Positions 23,052-32,212 are shown, numbered from the stretch's first letter. The stretch: 64,000 nt of DNA from Kitasatospora phosalacinea (GCF_000717185.1 NZ_JNYE01000005.1:62001-126000); one strand, 5' to 3'. Program-made: numbers and translations. Notes: generated by a model from the letters alone, not told the origin.

Positions 23052-24386
23052 ATGAGCACCACCCAGGCCGGCACGACCCAGACTGGCACCGCCACCTCGC
23101 TGCTGCGCTTCGCCACCGCCGGCAGCGTCGACGACGGCAAGTCCACCCTGGTGGGCCGGCTGCTGCACGACTCCAAGTCGGTGCTGGCCGACCAGCTGGA
23201 GGCCGTCGAGCACGCCTCCCGCCGCCGCGGCCAGGAGGCCCCCGACCTGGCGCTGCTGACCGACGGCCTGCGCGCCGAGCGCGAGCAGGGCATCACCATC
23301 GACGTGGCGTACCGCTACTTCGCCACCGCCCGGCGCCGGTTCATCCTCGCCGACACCCCGGGGCACGTGCAGTACACCCGCAACATGGTCACCGGCGCGT
23401 CCACCGCCGAGCTGGCCGTGGTGCTGGTCGACGCCCGCAACGGCGTGGTCGAGCAGACCCGCCGGCACGCCGCGGTCGCCGCCCTGCTGCGCGTCCCGCA
23501 CGTGGTGCTCGCGGTCAACAAGATGGACCTGGTCGAGTACGCGGAGCCGGTGTTCGCCGCCATCGCCGAGGAGTTCACCGCGTACGCGGCCTCGCTCGGG
23601 GTCAAGGACGTCGTGGCGGTGCCGATCTCGGCGCTGGCCGGCGACAACGTGGTCGAGCCCTCCGCGCACATGGACTGGTATGGCGGCCCGACCCTGCTGG
23701 AGCACCTGGAGACCGTGCCGGTCGGCACCGACCCGAGCGCCGAGCCGGCCCGCTTCCCGGTCCAGTACGTGATCCGGCCGCAGAGCGAGGAGTTCCACGA
23801 CTACCGCGGCTACGCGGGCCAGCTGGCCTCCGGCGTGCTGCGGGTCGGCGACGCGGTGACGGTGCTGCCCTCGGGCCACACCAGCACCGTCGCGGCGATC
23901 GACGCGCTCGGCGTCGCCACCGAGATCGCCTGGGCCCCGCAGTCGGTGACGGTCCGCCTCGCCGACGACATCGACATCTCCCGCGGCGACCTGATCGCGG
24001 CCGGCCCGCTGCCCGTCCCCACCAAGGACGTGCAGGCCACGGTCTGCCACCTGAACGAGCGTCCGCTGCACGTCGGCGCGAAGGTGCTGCTCAAGCACAC
24101 CACCCGCACCGTGCGCGCCCTCGTCAAGGAGATCAGCTACCGCATCGACATCGACTCGCTCGAACAGCGCTCCGGCGCCGAGGGGTTGAACGTCAACGAC
24201 ATCGGCCACGTGGTGCTGCGCACCGCCGAGCCGCTGGCCCTCGACGACTACACCGACAACCGCCGCACGGGCTCGTTCGTCCTGATCGACCCGTCCGACG
24301 GCACCACGCTCACCGCCGGCATGGCGGGCGAGGCGTTCGACACCGTCAGCACCACCGACGCTTCCCAAGAGGAGGACTGGGTCTGA
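23052..24386 (+). CDS. cysN: Sulfate adenylyltransferase subunit 1 (GTPase)
   Basis: 444 residues. An EF-Tu-like GTPase that drives APS synthesis by CysD. It has the G1 motif GSVDDGKST (24-32), GITIDVAYRYF switch I, DTPGH and NKMD, then the beta-barrel domains. It has no C-terminal kinase fusion; the kinase is the separate CysC. Last of the tightly packed sirA-cysN gene set; the next gene starts after a 244-bp leader with two hairpins. Confidence 0.95.
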   Translation: MSTTQAGTTQTGTATSLLRFATAGSVDDGKSTLVGRLLHDSKSVLADQLEAVEHASRRRGQEAPDLALLTDGLRAEREQGITIDVAYRYFATARRRFILADTPGHVQYTRNMVTGASTAELAVVLVDARNGVVEQTRRHAAVAALLRVPHVVLAVNKMDLVEYAEPVFAAIAEEFTAYAASLGVKDVVAVPISALAGDNVVEPSAHMDWYGGPTLLEHLETVPVGTDPSAEPARFPVQYVIRPQSEEFHDYRGYAGQLASGVLRVGDAVTVLPSGHTSTVAAIDALGVATEIAWAPQSVTVRLADDIDISRGDLIAAGPLPVPTKDVQATVCHLNERPLHVGAKVLLKHTTRTVRALVKEISYRIDIDSLEQRSGAEGLNVNDIGHVVLRTAEPLALDDYTDNRRTGSFVLIDPSDGTTLTAGMAGEAFDTVSTTDASQEEDWV

Positions 24387-24485
24387 TGCCCAGCGAGGCG
24401 TTCTCGGGCATGGACAAGGAAGGCGGCCGCATCGGCAGCGGCGTCCTCGGCAGCGGCCAGGGCGGCCTGACGCGATGTGGGGGCG

Positions 24486-24553
24486 GACAGGGGCGCTGAG
24501 CCCCTGTCACCGGGCCCGCACGCCGCTGTTCCTTCCCACAGCAGGAACGGCGG
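24486..24553 (+). terminator. Two tandem hairpins between cysN and ssuA
   Basis: GACAGGGGC (24486-24494) pairs with GCCCCTGTC (24500-24508) across a 5-nt loop. CCGCTGTTCCT (24523-24533) pairs with AGGAACGGCGG (24543-24553), allowing one G-U. They may end the cys transcript or attenuate transcription into the transporter genes. Confidence 0.55.
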
Positions 24554-24630
24554 AGGCGGCCCGGCCCCGGCAGCACGACGTCAGGCACACCCAGTGCGCG
24601 ACCTTCCTCCTCTCGAACGGGACACCTCTC

Positions 24631-25773
24631 ATGGCACCGAGCACCGAGCTCACCCATACCTCCGCACGCCCCCGCGCCGGCCGGATCAGACGCGCCGCCG
24701 TGGCGGCCGTCGCCGTACTGACCACCGCGGGCCTGCTGTCGGCCTGCTCGTACGGCTCCAAGAGCGACGACAAGGCCTCCGCCGAGCCCGCCGCGAGCGG
24801 CGCGAAGCTCTCCGTGGACACCGTGAAGATCGGCTACTTCGCCAACCTCACCCACGGCACCGCGCTGGTCGGCCTCAAGCAGGGCATCATCCAGCAGGAG
24901 CTGGGCGGCACCCGGATCAAGGCCCAGGTCTTCAACGCGGGCCCGGCCGAGATCGAGGCGCTGAACGCCGGCTCGATCGACATCGGCTGGATCGGCCCCT
25001 CCCCGTCGATCAACGGCTACACCAAGTCCGAGGGCAAGTCGCTGAGGATCATCAGCGGTTCGGCCTCCGGCGGCGTCAAGCTGGTCGCCAACCCGGACAG
25101 GATCAAGTCCCTGGACGACCTCAAGGGCAAGAAGATCGCCACCCCGCAGCTCGGCAACACCCAGGACGTCGCCCTGCTCAACTACCTCGCGGAGAAGGGG
25201 TACCACGTCGACGCCCAGACCGGCGACGGCGACGTGAAGGTGCTGCGCACCGACAACAAGGTCACCCCCGACGCGTACAAGTCCGGCTCCATCGACGGCG
25301 CGTGGGTGCCCGAGCCGACCGCCTCCAAGCTGGTCAGCCTCGGCGCGAAGGTCCTGCTCAACGAGAAGGACGTCTGGCCGGACAAGAAGTTCGTCATCAC
25401 CAACCTGATCGTCTCGCAGAAGTTCCTCAAGGAGCACCCGGACGTCGTGGAGGCCGTGCTGCGCGGCTCGGTGAAGACCAACGCCTGGATCAAGGCCAAC
25501 CCGGCCCAGGCCAAGGACGTCGCCAACGCCCAGATCAAGGCCGACGCGGGCAACTCCCTGGACGCCGCGATCCTCGACCCGGCCTGGCAGGACATCGACT
25601 TCATCGACGACCCGCTGGCGGGCACCCTGCAGGCCGAGGCCGACCACGCCGTCACCGCCGGACTGCTGAAGAAGCCCAACCTGGCCGGGATCTACGACCT
25701 GACCCTGCTCAACAAGGTGCTGAAGGAGAACAACCAGCCCGCCGTCGCCGACGCCGGACTCGGCACCAAGTAA
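24631..25773 (+). CDS. Aliphatic sulfonate/taurine-type ABC transporter substrate-binding lipoprotein
   Basis: 380 residues. Twin basic N-terminus, hydrophobic stretch AAVAAVAVLTTAG and lipobox LLSAC with Cys39, so it is a lipoprotein held outside the membrane. The mature part is an SsuA/NrtA-like periplasmic binding protein: KIGYFANLTHGTALVGLKQG, GPAEIEALNAGSIDIGWIGP and GAWVPEPTASKLV. The neighbouring cys genes point to a sulfur source such as sulfonates, though the specificity cannot be read. The ATG at 24631 is the first start giving a good signal peptide; the ribosome binding site is weak. Confidence 0.85.
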   Translation: MAPSTELTHTSARPRAGRIRRAAVAAVAVLTTAGLLSACSYGSKSDDKASAEPAASGAKLSVDTVKIGYFANLTHGTALVGLKQGIIQQELGGTRIKAQVFNAGPAEIEALNAGSIDIGWIGPSPSINGYTKSEGKSLRIISGSASGGVKLVANPDRIKSLDDLKGKKIATPQLGNTQDVALLNYLAEKGYHVDAQTGDGDVKVLRTDNKVTPDAYKSGSIDGAWVPEPTASKLVSLGAKVLLNEKDVWPDKKFVITNLIVSQKFLKEHPDVVEAVLRGSVKTNAWIKANPAQAKDVANAQIKADAGNSLDAAILDPAWQDIDFIDDPLAGTLQAEADHAVTAGLLKKPNLAGIYDLTLLNKVLKENNQPAVADAGLGTK

Positions 25774-25900
25774 GTCTCCAGGCCCCGAGGTCCGCGCCCC
25801 GCGCCCGCCCAACCGATGCCCACTCACCGGGCGGGCCGCGGGGCCGGACCCCGGACACCGATCCCTTCCCTGCCCGGAACCACACCCGCAGGAGGTGCCC

Positions 25901-26704
25901 GTGACCACGGCACTGACCACCTCGCCCGCCGCCGCCGGCGCGGGCCGCCCGGACGGCGACACCGCCGTCCGGATCTCGCACGTGCACAAGACCTTCGGCC
26001 GCCCCGGCACCGCCGCACCGGTGCTGGAGGACATCAACCTCACCGTCGCACCCGGCGAGTTCGTCACCCTGCTCGGCGCCTCCGGCTGCGGCAAGTCCAC
26101 CCTGCTCAACCTGGTGGCCGGCCTGGACAGGCCGACCTCCGGCACCATCGAGGTGCCCGGCGGCCGCCCCGCCCTGATGTTCCAGGACCACGCGCTGTTC
26201 CCCTGGCTCACCGCGGGCCGGAACATCGAACTCGCGCTGCGCCTGGCCGGCGTCCCCAAGGAGGAGCGCCGCCCCGAGGCCGAGCGGCTGCTCGAACTCG
26301 TCCGCCTCGGCGGCTCGTACAAGAAGCGCGTCCACGAGCTGTCCGGCGGCATGCGCCAGCGCGTCGCGCTGGCCCGCTCGCTCGCCCAGGGCTCCCAGGT
26401 GCTGCTGATGGACGAGCCGTTCGCCGCGCTCGACGCCATCACCCGCGACGTCCTGCACGACGAGATCACCCGGATCTGGGCGGAGAAGCAGCTCGCCGTC
26501 CTGTTCGTCACCCACAACGTCCGCGAGGCCGTCCGCCTCGCCCAGCGCGTCGTGCTGCTCTCCTCCCGCCCCGGCCGGGTCGCCAAGGAGTGGCGCATCG
26601 ACCTGCCGCAGCCGCGCCGCATCGAGTCCGCCGGGGTCGCGGATCTGTCCATCGAGATCACCGAAGAACTGCGTGGGGAGATCCGCCGCCATGTCCAGCA
26701 CTGA
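25901..26704 (+). CDS. ssuB: ABC transporter ATP-binding protein, SsuB/TauB-like
   Basis: 267 residues with Walker A GASGCGKST (about 56-64), Q-loop MFQDHALFPWLT, signature LSGGMRQRVALARSLAQ, Walker B VLLMDEPFAALD and the H-loop FVTHNVREAV. It powers uptake of the ligand delivered by the upstream lipoprotein. GTG 25901 is chosen since GGAGG lies 5 nt upstream; the GTG at 25895 overlaps that site. It overlaps the permease gene by 14 bases. Confidence 0.9.
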   Translation: MTTALTTSPAAAGAGRPDGDTAVRISHVHKTFGRPGTAAPVLEDINLTVAPGEFVTLLGASGCGKSTLLNLVAGLDRPTSGTIEVPGGRPALMFQDHALFPWLTAGRNIELALRLAGVPKEERRPEAERLLELVRLGGSYKKRVHELSGGMRQRVALARSLAQGSQVLLMDEPFAALDAITRDVLHDEITRIWAEKQLAVLFVTHNVREAVRLAQRVVLLSSRPGRVAKEWRIDLPQPRRIESAGVADLSIEITEELRGEIRRHVQH

Positions 26705-27593
26705 CACCGCCGCCCCCCTCACCAAGGACGGGTCCGCCGACTCCGCGAGCGTCGAGGCCGGCCTCGACGCCCTGGAGACCGTCCAGGCGCAGCGCACCCC
26801 GGTCTCCGCGGTGCTGCGCCAGAAGGTCCTGCCGCCGGTCCTCGGCGTGGTGCTGGTGCTGGCCGTCTGGCAGATCGCCTACAGCCTGGACCTCACCACC
26901 CCCGACAAGCTCCCCAGCCCCGCCGACGTCTGGCACTCGCTCACCGAGCTCTGGTACGAGGGCACGCTGTTCTCGATCATCTGGACCAGCGTCTGGCGCG
27001 GCCTGTCCGGCTTCGCGCTGTCCGTCGTCATCGGCACCCCGATCGGCCTGGTCGTCGCCCGGATCAAGCCGGTGCGGGCCGCGCTCGGCCCGGTCCTGTC
27101 CGGCCTGCAGTCGCTGCCCTCGGTGGCCTGGGTGCCCGCCGCGATCATCTGGCTCGGCATCACCAACTCCGCCATGTACGCGGTCATCCTGCTCGGCGCC
27201 GTCCCGTCCATCGCCAACGGCCTGATCAGCGGCATCGACCAGGTCCCGCCGATCTACCTGCGGGCCGGCCAGACCCTCGGCGCGACCGGCCTGCGCGGCG
27301 CCCGGCACATCCTGCTGCCCGCCGCCCTGCCCGGCTACCTGGCCGGCCTCAAGCAGGGCTGGGCGTTCTCCTGGCGCTCCCTGATGGCCGCCGAGCTGAT
27401 CGCCGCCTCCCCCGACCTGGGCCTGGGCCTGGGCCGCTACCTGGAGAACCAGCGCGAGTTCTCCAACATGTCCGGCGTGCTGCTCGGCATCCTGCTGATC
27501 CTGTTCGTCGGCGTCGCCATCGACCTGCTCGTCTTCTCCCCGCTGGAGCGCCGCGTCCTGCGCAGCCGCGGCCTCCTCGTCCACTCCCGCTGA
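26691..27593 (+). CDS. ssuC: ABC transporter permease, SsuC/TauC-like
   Basis: 300 residues, about six membrane helices. It carries the cytoplasmic EAA loop (APAGQTLGATGLRGARHILLP region, about 197-217) through which SsuB couples. An N-terminal hydrophilic extension of about 45 residues precedes the first helix. It forms the channel of the importer with genes at 24631 and 25901. Start ATG 26691 lies inside the end of ssuB. Confidence 0.9.
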   Translation: MSSTDTAAPLTKDGSADSASVEAGLDALETVQAQRTPVSAVLRQKVLPPVLGVVLVLAVWQIAYSLDLTTPDKLPSPADVWHSLTELWYEGTLFSIIWTSVWRGLSGFALSVVIGTPIGLVVARIKPVRAALGPVLSGLQSLPSVAWVPAAIIWLGITNSAMYAVILLGAVPSIANGLISGIDQVPPIYLRAGQTLGATGLRGARHILLPAALPGYLAGLKQGWAFSWRSLMAAELIAASPDLGLGLGRYLENQREFSNMSGVLLGILLILFVGVAIDLLVFSPLERRVLRSRGLLVHSR

Positions 27594-27598
27594 ACCCC

Positions 27599-28531
27599 AT
27601 GACCCCCCGTACCACGCGCACCGCACGCACCGCCCCCGCGCCCCCACCAAGGCGCGGGGCCCGACCCGACCGCCAGGACTCCCCCGCCACCTCCGAGCCC
27701 CGTCAGGGGCGCGGGGAACTGCGCGCCGCGGCAGGGCACCTCCCGCAGCCGGGCACCGCCGCCCCCGCGCGCCGTGCGCCCGCCCCGGCGGGTACGCCGC
27801 CGCTGCTGCTGCTCGCGCACGGCTCCCGCGACCCGCGCCACGCCGCGACCGTCGAGGCCCTCGCCGCCGCCGTCCGCGTCCTGCGCCCCGAACTGCCGGT
27901 CACCACCGCGTACCTGGACCACTGCGCCCCCCGCATCGCCCAGGTCGCCCCGCGGCTGACCGACGCGATCGCCGTGCCGCTCCTGCTGAACCGCGCCTTC
28001 CACGCCAAGCACGACATCCCGGCCGCCCTGCGCGCCGCCGGGTCCGCGATCCCGGTCGCGGACGTCCTCGGCCCCTCCCCGCTGCTGCTGGACGCCCTCG
28101 ACCGCCGCCTCGCCGAGAGCGGCCTGGACGTCGCCGATCCGGCCGTCCGGGCCCGCACCGGCGTCGTGCTGGCCGCCGCGGGCTCCTCCGACCCGGCCGC
28201 CAACGCCACCACCCGGGCCGTGGCCGCCGAGTGGCGCCGCACCCGCGGCTGGGCCGCCGTGACCACCGCGCACGCCTCCGGGGCCGGGCCGACCGTCCCC
28301 GACGCCCTCGCCGCCCTGCGCGCGGCCCCGGCCGTCCGCACCACCGCCGTCGCCCCGTACCTGCTGGCCCCCGGCCTCCTCCCGGACCGGATCGCCACCG
28401 CCGCGACGACCCACACCGCCGACCACCTCGCCCCGGTCCTGGGCGCCGCCCCCGAGCTGGCCCGCCTGGTCCTGGCCCGCCACACCGAGGCCGCCCGCAC
28501 CGTCGGCGCCCCGGCCGCGCACTCCGCCTGA
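27599..28531 (+). CDS. Sirohydrochlorin chelatase-like protein, CbiX type
   Basis: 310 residues. After about 60 low-complexity residues come two CbiX-like halves: LLLLAHGSRDPRHAATVEAL (His ligand in AHGS) and, in the second half, GVVLAAAGSSDPAANATTRA. The second half has lost the His. These enzymes put Fe or Co into sirohydrochlorin, so here it can supply siroheme to SirA; it lies 5 nt after ssuC. The ATG at 27599 is used, but a later start nearer residue 55 cannot be excluded given the Pro/Arg-rich leader. Confidence 0.82.
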   Translation: MTPRTTRTARTAPAPPPRRGARPDRQDSPATSEPRQGRGELRAAAGHLPQPGTAAPARRAPAPAGTPPLLLLAHGSRDPRHAATVEALAAAVRVLRPELPVTTAYLDHCAPRIAQVAPRLTDAIAVPLLLNRAFHAKHDIPAALRAAGSAIPVADVLGPSPLLLDALDRRLAESGLDVADPAVRARTGVVLAAAGSSDPAANATTRAVAAEWRRTRGWAAVTTAHASGAGPTVPDALAALRAAPAVRTTAVAPYLLAPGLLPDRIATAATTHTADHLAPVLGAAPELARLVLARHTEAARTVGAPAAHSA

Positions 28532-28546
28532 CGCCGCCGCCCGGCG

Positions 28547-28582
28547 GTCGGCCTCCTCTCCCGTTCGGCCGGGGGAGCCGAC
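28547..28582. terminator. Probable terminator after the sulfur operon
   Basis: GTCGGC (28547-28552) and GCCGAC (28577-28582), extended by CTCC/GGAG-like pairs, form an imperfect hairpin between the ends of the chelatase gene and the convergent hypothetical gene. Confidence 0.4.
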
Positions 28583-28588
28583 GCTCCG

Positions 28589-29098
28589 TCAGCCGTTCGA
28601 CCGCGGCCCGGAATCGGCGAGGCGTTCGTGCACCCACGGGTCCGCGGCGTGCCGCGCGGCCTCCCGGCGGGCCGCCCGGAACCGTTCCGCGAGGTCCCCG
28701 TACGGGGCGTCCGCCCACCGCCAGGCGCCGACCGCGCACGCCTGCCGCAGCGGGGGGCCGCCCTCGACCGCGGCGACCAGTTCCTCCTGCAGCCGCCGTC
28801 GCCCGCCCGCGAGCACCAGCACCTGCGCCAGCCAGCACGGCGAGGAGGGGTCGTCGTCGGCCAGCAGCGCGTCCAGCACCGGCCCGTAGTGGGTGCGGGC
28901 CGCGGCCCGGTCCTCGGCCAGGTGCCGGTAGGCGGCCTGCCGCTTGTGCCCGATCCGGTGGTACTGCGCGTACCCGGGGGCCCGCGCGTCCAGTGCGGCG
29001 ACCCGCTCGTCCGGTTCGGTCCGGACCTCGACGCCGAGCACCGCGAGCAGCGCGTCCAGCGCCGCCTCCTGCGCGTCCAGCCGCGCTCCCCGCTCCAC
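28589..29098 (-). CDS. Hypothetical protein
   Basis: 169 residues, largely alpha-helical, with no motif I recognise: LDALLAVLGVEVRTEPDERV, GYAQYHRIGHKRQAAYRHLA, then PCWLAQVLVLAGGRRRLQEE. Similar short helical proteins are common and unassigned in Streptomyces. GTG 29098 lies 8 nt after GGAGAGG. It is divergent from a marR gene at 29203, whose product may regulate it. Confidence 0.7.
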   Translation of the reverse strand: MERGARLDAQEAALDALLAVLGVEVRTEPDERVAALDARAPGYAQYHRIGHKRQAAYRHLAEDRAAARTHYGPVLDALLADDDPSSPCWLAQVLVLAGGRRRLQEELVAAVEGGPPLRQACAVGAWRWADAPYGDLAERFRAARREAARHAADPWVHERLADSGPRSNG

Positions 29099-29202
29099 TC
29101 CGACCGCCTCTCCTCCCCGCCGGTACTTGCAGGCGCGGGAATTTGCGTACCTCGAATAAGCTTGTCACCGGTAGGACCCCACCGACGGAGGGAGCACGGG
29201 CC

Positions 29203-29673
29203 ATGACCCGACCGGACCCCGGCCTGGCGCACGGCTGGTGCGCCCTCACCGCCCTGCACGGCCGGATCGAGGCCCACGTCGAACGGGCCCTCCAGGCCGG
29301 GCACGAGCTGAGCGTCCGCGAGTTCTCCGTGCTGGACGTGCTCTCCGACCAGCACGACGGCGACGGCGGCCACTTCCGGATGAACCAGCTCGCCGACGCG
29401 GTCGTGCTCAGCCAGAGCGCCACCACCCGCCTGGTCACCCGGCTGGAGGACCGCGGCCTGCTGGCCCGCTACCTCTGCCCCACCGACCGCCGCGGCATCT
29501 ACACCAACGTCACCGCGGACGGCCTCGCCCTGCTCGCCGAGGCCCGCCCCACCAACGACCGCGCCCTCGCCGAGGCCCTCGACAGCGCCGAGCGGCGCCC
29601 CGAGCTCGCCCCGCTGGTGACCGCCGTCCGCGCCCTCTCCGCACCCGCGCCCGCCGACGCGCCCGCGGGCTGA
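29203..29673 (+). CDS. MarR family transcriptional regulator
   Basis: 156 residues with the MarR winged helix: LSVREFSVLDVLSDQ, then RMNQLADAVVLSQSATTRLV recognition helix and the wing YLCPTDRRGIYTNVTADG. GGAGGG precedes the ATG by 10 nt. Divergent from the hypothetical gene at 28589-29098; the 104-bp gap holds an AT-richer stretch (AATTTGCGTACC) that may be its operator. It has no exporter neighbour, unlike the MarR gene at 2470. The effector is unknown. Confidence 0.88.
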   Translation: MTRPDPGLAHGWCALTALHGRIEAHVERALQAGHELSVREFSVLDVLSDQHDGDGGHFRMNQLADAVVLSQSATTRLVTRLEDRGLLARYLCPTDRRGIYTNVTADGLALLAEARPTNDRALAEALDSAERRPELAPLVTAVRALSAPAPADAPAG

Positions 29674-29866
29674 GCACCGTTCCTCCACCGCGGGCACCGC
29701 CCCGGACGGAACCGTACGACTGGCGGGCGACCGCGCCGCACGCCCCGATGCCTGCTAGGCCCGGCTGCTGCTCGCCGTCCCCCTCGCCCGCCGAACCCGC
29801 ACCGCCGCGCCCGGCCCCACCCGCCCGGACGGCCGCCGCGCCGTGGTCCCGCAGAGCTCCGACGCC

Positions 29867-29906
29867 GACGGGCCCGGAAACCGCCATCGCGGTCTCCGGG
29901 CCCGTC
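29867..29906. terminator. Strong bidirectional terminator
   Basis: GACGGGCCCGGA (29867-29878) pairs perfectly with TCCGGGCCCGTC (29895-29906), and an inner ACCGC/GCGGT helix extends the stem. It lies between the convergent marR and DEAD-box helicase genes. Confidence 0.85.
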
Positions 29907-29928
29907 CCAGGCTCTGGCGGCCACCCGG

Positions 29929-31692
29929 TTAGTCGGCCTTGCGACGCTGGCGACCCGTCCCGTAGTTGCCGCCGGTCTTCGAGCCGGAGCCCGGCTTCGC
30001 CCGGCCGGAGGCCTTGCCGATGAAGCCCGCCGCCATCTGCGAACTCCCGCTGCCGGGGCGCTGCTTGGGGCGGGGGCGGCGCGGGTTGCCGCTCATGTCG
30101 ACGTCCTTGGGCAGGCCGCTGTCGGCCCGCTTCGCCGGGCGGCGGCGCGCCTCGCCGTCCGCGGGCTTCGCCCCGCCGCGCCCGCGTCCGCGGCCGCGTC
30201 CGGTGCCCTCGCCGCCCGCGGGCTGCTCGAGGGCGGGGGCGGCTGCCGCGGCGGCGGCCGGGACGGGCAGGGTGACGGCCACGCCGGACGGGGTGCGGGC
30301 GCCGGTGATGCGCCCCAGCTCGCCGTCCTCGGGGCGGACCTTGGTGACGGTCGGGCGGATCCCGGCGATGCTCATCAGCCGGTTGACCTCGCGGCGCTGC
30401 TCGGGCAGCACCAGGGTCACGACGGTGCCGGACTCGCCGGCCCGGGCGGTGCGTCCGCCGCGGTGCAGGTAGTCCTTGTGGTCGATCGGCGGGTCGACGT
30501 TGACGACCAGGTCGAGGCCGTCGATGTGGATGCCGCGGGCGGCCACGTTGGTGGCGATCAGCGCGGTGACCTCGCCCTCGCGGAACTGGTCGAGGACGCG
30601 GTTGCGCTGCGGCTGCGACTTGCCGCCGTGCAGCGCGGCGGCGACCACGCCGTTGGCGCGCAGCTGCTTGGCGAGGCGGTCCGCACCGTGCTTGGTGTGC
30701 ACGAACATGATCACCCGGCCGTTGCGGGAGGCGATCCGGGCGGTGGTCTCGGCCTTGTCGGCGGGCTCGAGCTGCAGCAGGTGGTGGTCCATGGTGGTGA
30801 CCGCCCCGGCCGACGGGTCGACGGAGTGGGTGACCGGGTCGGTGAGGAAACGGTTGACCAGCCGGTCCACGTTGCGGTCCAGGGTCGCGGAGAACAGCAT
30901 CCGCTGCCCGCCCTCGGCGACCTGCTCCAGCAGCTTGACGACCTGCGGCAGGAAGCCCATGTCGGCCATCTGGTCGGCCTCGTCGAGGACGGTGATCGCC
31001 ACGTCCTCCAGGAACACGTCGCCGCGCTGGATCAGGTCGTCCAGCCGGCCGGGGGTGGCGACCAGCACCTCGGTGCCGCGCCGCACCTGGTTGGACTGCC
31101 GGGTGATCGACATGCCGCCGACCACGGTGGTGATCCGCAGGTTCAGCACCCCGGCGTACGGGGCGAGCGCCTCGGTGACCTGCTGGGCCAGCTCGCGGGT
31201 CGGCACCAGCACCAGGCCCAGCGGCCGCCGGGCGGTGGCCCGCTTGCCCGCGGTGCGCACCAGCAGCGGCAGGCCGAAGGCGAGGGTCTTGCCGGAGCCG
31301 GTGCGGCCGCGGCCGAGCACGTCGCGCCCGGCCAGCGCGTCCGGCAGCGTCGCCGCCTGGATCGGGAACGGCTCGGTGACGCCCTGCGCGCCGAGTTCCT
31401 TCAGCAGCCCGGCAGACAGCTCCAGCTCGGCGAAGCTCGCCGCGGGCGGACGCGACGGGGTGCCCTGCACGGGCGTGAAGTCCTCGGCGACCGCGGGCGC
31501 GGCGGCCCGGCGCGGACGGCGCGACTGCTCGCCGCGCGGCGCGGCGCCCCCGCCGGTGCGCGGCTTCCCGCCGCGGGTGCGCGGCTTGTCCCCGCGGGAC
31601 TGCTCACCGCGGGACTGCTCGGTACGGGGCTGCTCTGCGCGGGACTGGCCGCTGCGGGTCCGGTCGGTGCGCGGGCGGGACTGCTCGGGCAT
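29929..31692 (-). CDS. DEAD-box RNA helicase
   Basis: 587 residues. Helicase core with the Q-motif region FPIQAATLPDALAGRD, Walker A GRTGSGKT, PTRELAQQ, the DEAD box VLDEADQMADMGF, LFSATLD, and motif VI HRGGRTARAG. The N-terminal 80 residues repeat basic EQSR/GEQSR units, and the C-terminal 150 residues are Arg/Gly/Lys-rich, both typical of RNA-binding tails. It unwinds RNA, probably in ribosome assembly or cold adaptation. It lies downstream of a cold-shock gene on the same strand. ATG 31692 is used; a GTG four codons upstream is the alternative. Confidence 0.92.
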   Translation of the reverse strand: MPEQSRPRTDRTRSGQSRAEQPRTEQSRGEQSRGDKPRTRGGKPRTGGGAAPRGEQSRRPRRAAAPAVAEDFTPVQGTPSRPPAASFAELELSAGLLKELGAQGVTEPFPIQAATLPDALAGRDVLGRGRTGSGKTLAFGLPLLVRTAGKRATARRPLGLVLVPTRELAQQVTEALAPYAGVLNLRITTVVGGMSITRQSNQVRRGTEVLVATPGRLDDLIQRGDVFLEDVAITVLDEADQMADMGFLPQVVKLLEQVAEGGQRMLFSATLDRNVDRLVNRFLTDPVTHSVDPSAGAVTTMDHHLLQLEPADKAETTARIASRNGRVIMFVHTKHGADRLAKQLRANGVVAAALHGGKSQPQRNRVLDQFREGEVTALIATNVAARGIHIDGLDLVVNVDPPIDHKDYLHRGGRTARAGESGTVVTLVLPEQRREVNRLMSIAGIRPTVTKVRPEDGELGRITGARTPSGVAVTLPVPAAAAAAAPALEQPAGGEGTGRGRGRGRGGAKPADGEARRRPAKRADSGLPKDVDMSGNPRRPRPKQRPGSGSSQMAAGFIGKASGRAKPGSGSKTGGNYGTGRQRRKAD

Positions 31693-31812
31693 GCGTGTTT
31701 CCACTCTCTGGGGGGCCGTCAGCCGACGCGCGCGGGGGCGCGGTGGGGCTGAGCGATGGATCGGCCGCCGAAAGAGGGTGGAGGGGCCGCCCCGGCCGTC
31801 GGGCGGCATGGA

Positions 31813-31847
31813 CGAGGGCCCGTACCCTGTGGAGGCACGGGCCCTCG
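31813..31847 (-). terminator. Intrinsic terminator after csp
   Basis: CGAGGGCCCGT (31813-31823) pairs with ACGGGCCCTCG (31837-31847), an 11-bp stem and 13-nt loop, 35 nt after the csp stop. It separates most csp transcripts from the helicase gene. Confidence 0.75.
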
Positions 31848-31881
31848 CCTGCAACATCTAGGAGTCGGCGTGAGCCGGGAC

Positions 31882-32085
31882 TCAGATGGGGCGGATGTTC
31901 TCCGCCTGCGGGCCCTTCTGGCCCTGGGTGACGTCGAACTCGACCTTCTGGCCCTCGATCAGCTCACGGAAGCCGGTCGACTGGATGTTCGAGTAGTGAG
32001 CGAAGACGTCGGCGCCGCCGCCGTCCTGCTCGATGAAGCCGTAGCCCTTTTCGCTGTTGAACCACTTCACGGTGCCGGTAGCCAT
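31882..32085 (-). CDS. Cold-shock protein, CspA family
   Basis: 67 residues, the usual size. RNP1 KGYGFI (13-18) and RNP2 VFAHY (27-31) form the nucleic-acid-binding face of the OB fold. It acts as an RNA chaperone. GGAGA lies 6 nt before ATG 32085, inside a longer open frame. The 5' region holds a hairpin with a U-rich tail (32171-32212), and the DEAD-box helicase follows downstream, a classic pairing in cold response. Confidence 0.95.
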   Translation of the reverse strand: MATGTVKWFNSEKGYGFIEQDGGGADVFAHYSNIQSTGFRELIEGQKVEFDVTQGQKGPQAENIRPI

Positions 32086-32170
32086 AACCGTCTCCACTTT
32101 CACTGGGGCATTGGGACACACACCTCGTGCGCCCCACGTAGCCGCGATCCCCATCCGGAGACTAAACACC

Positions 32171-32212
32171 GGACAAAACAAATGCGCCTGTCGGTTGGAA
32201 CCAGCAGGCGCA
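32171..32212 (-). promoter_or_regulatory. Hairpin plus U-rich tract upstream of csp
   Basis: TGCGCCTG (32183-32190) pairs with CAGGCGCA (32205-32212) and the inner GGTT/AACC continues the stem with one mismatch. On the minus strand it is followed by TTTGTTTTG. This is an intrinsic terminator shape about 95 nt before the csp start. It is either an attenuator in the csp leader or a second terminator for the MMPL gene. Confidence 0.5.
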
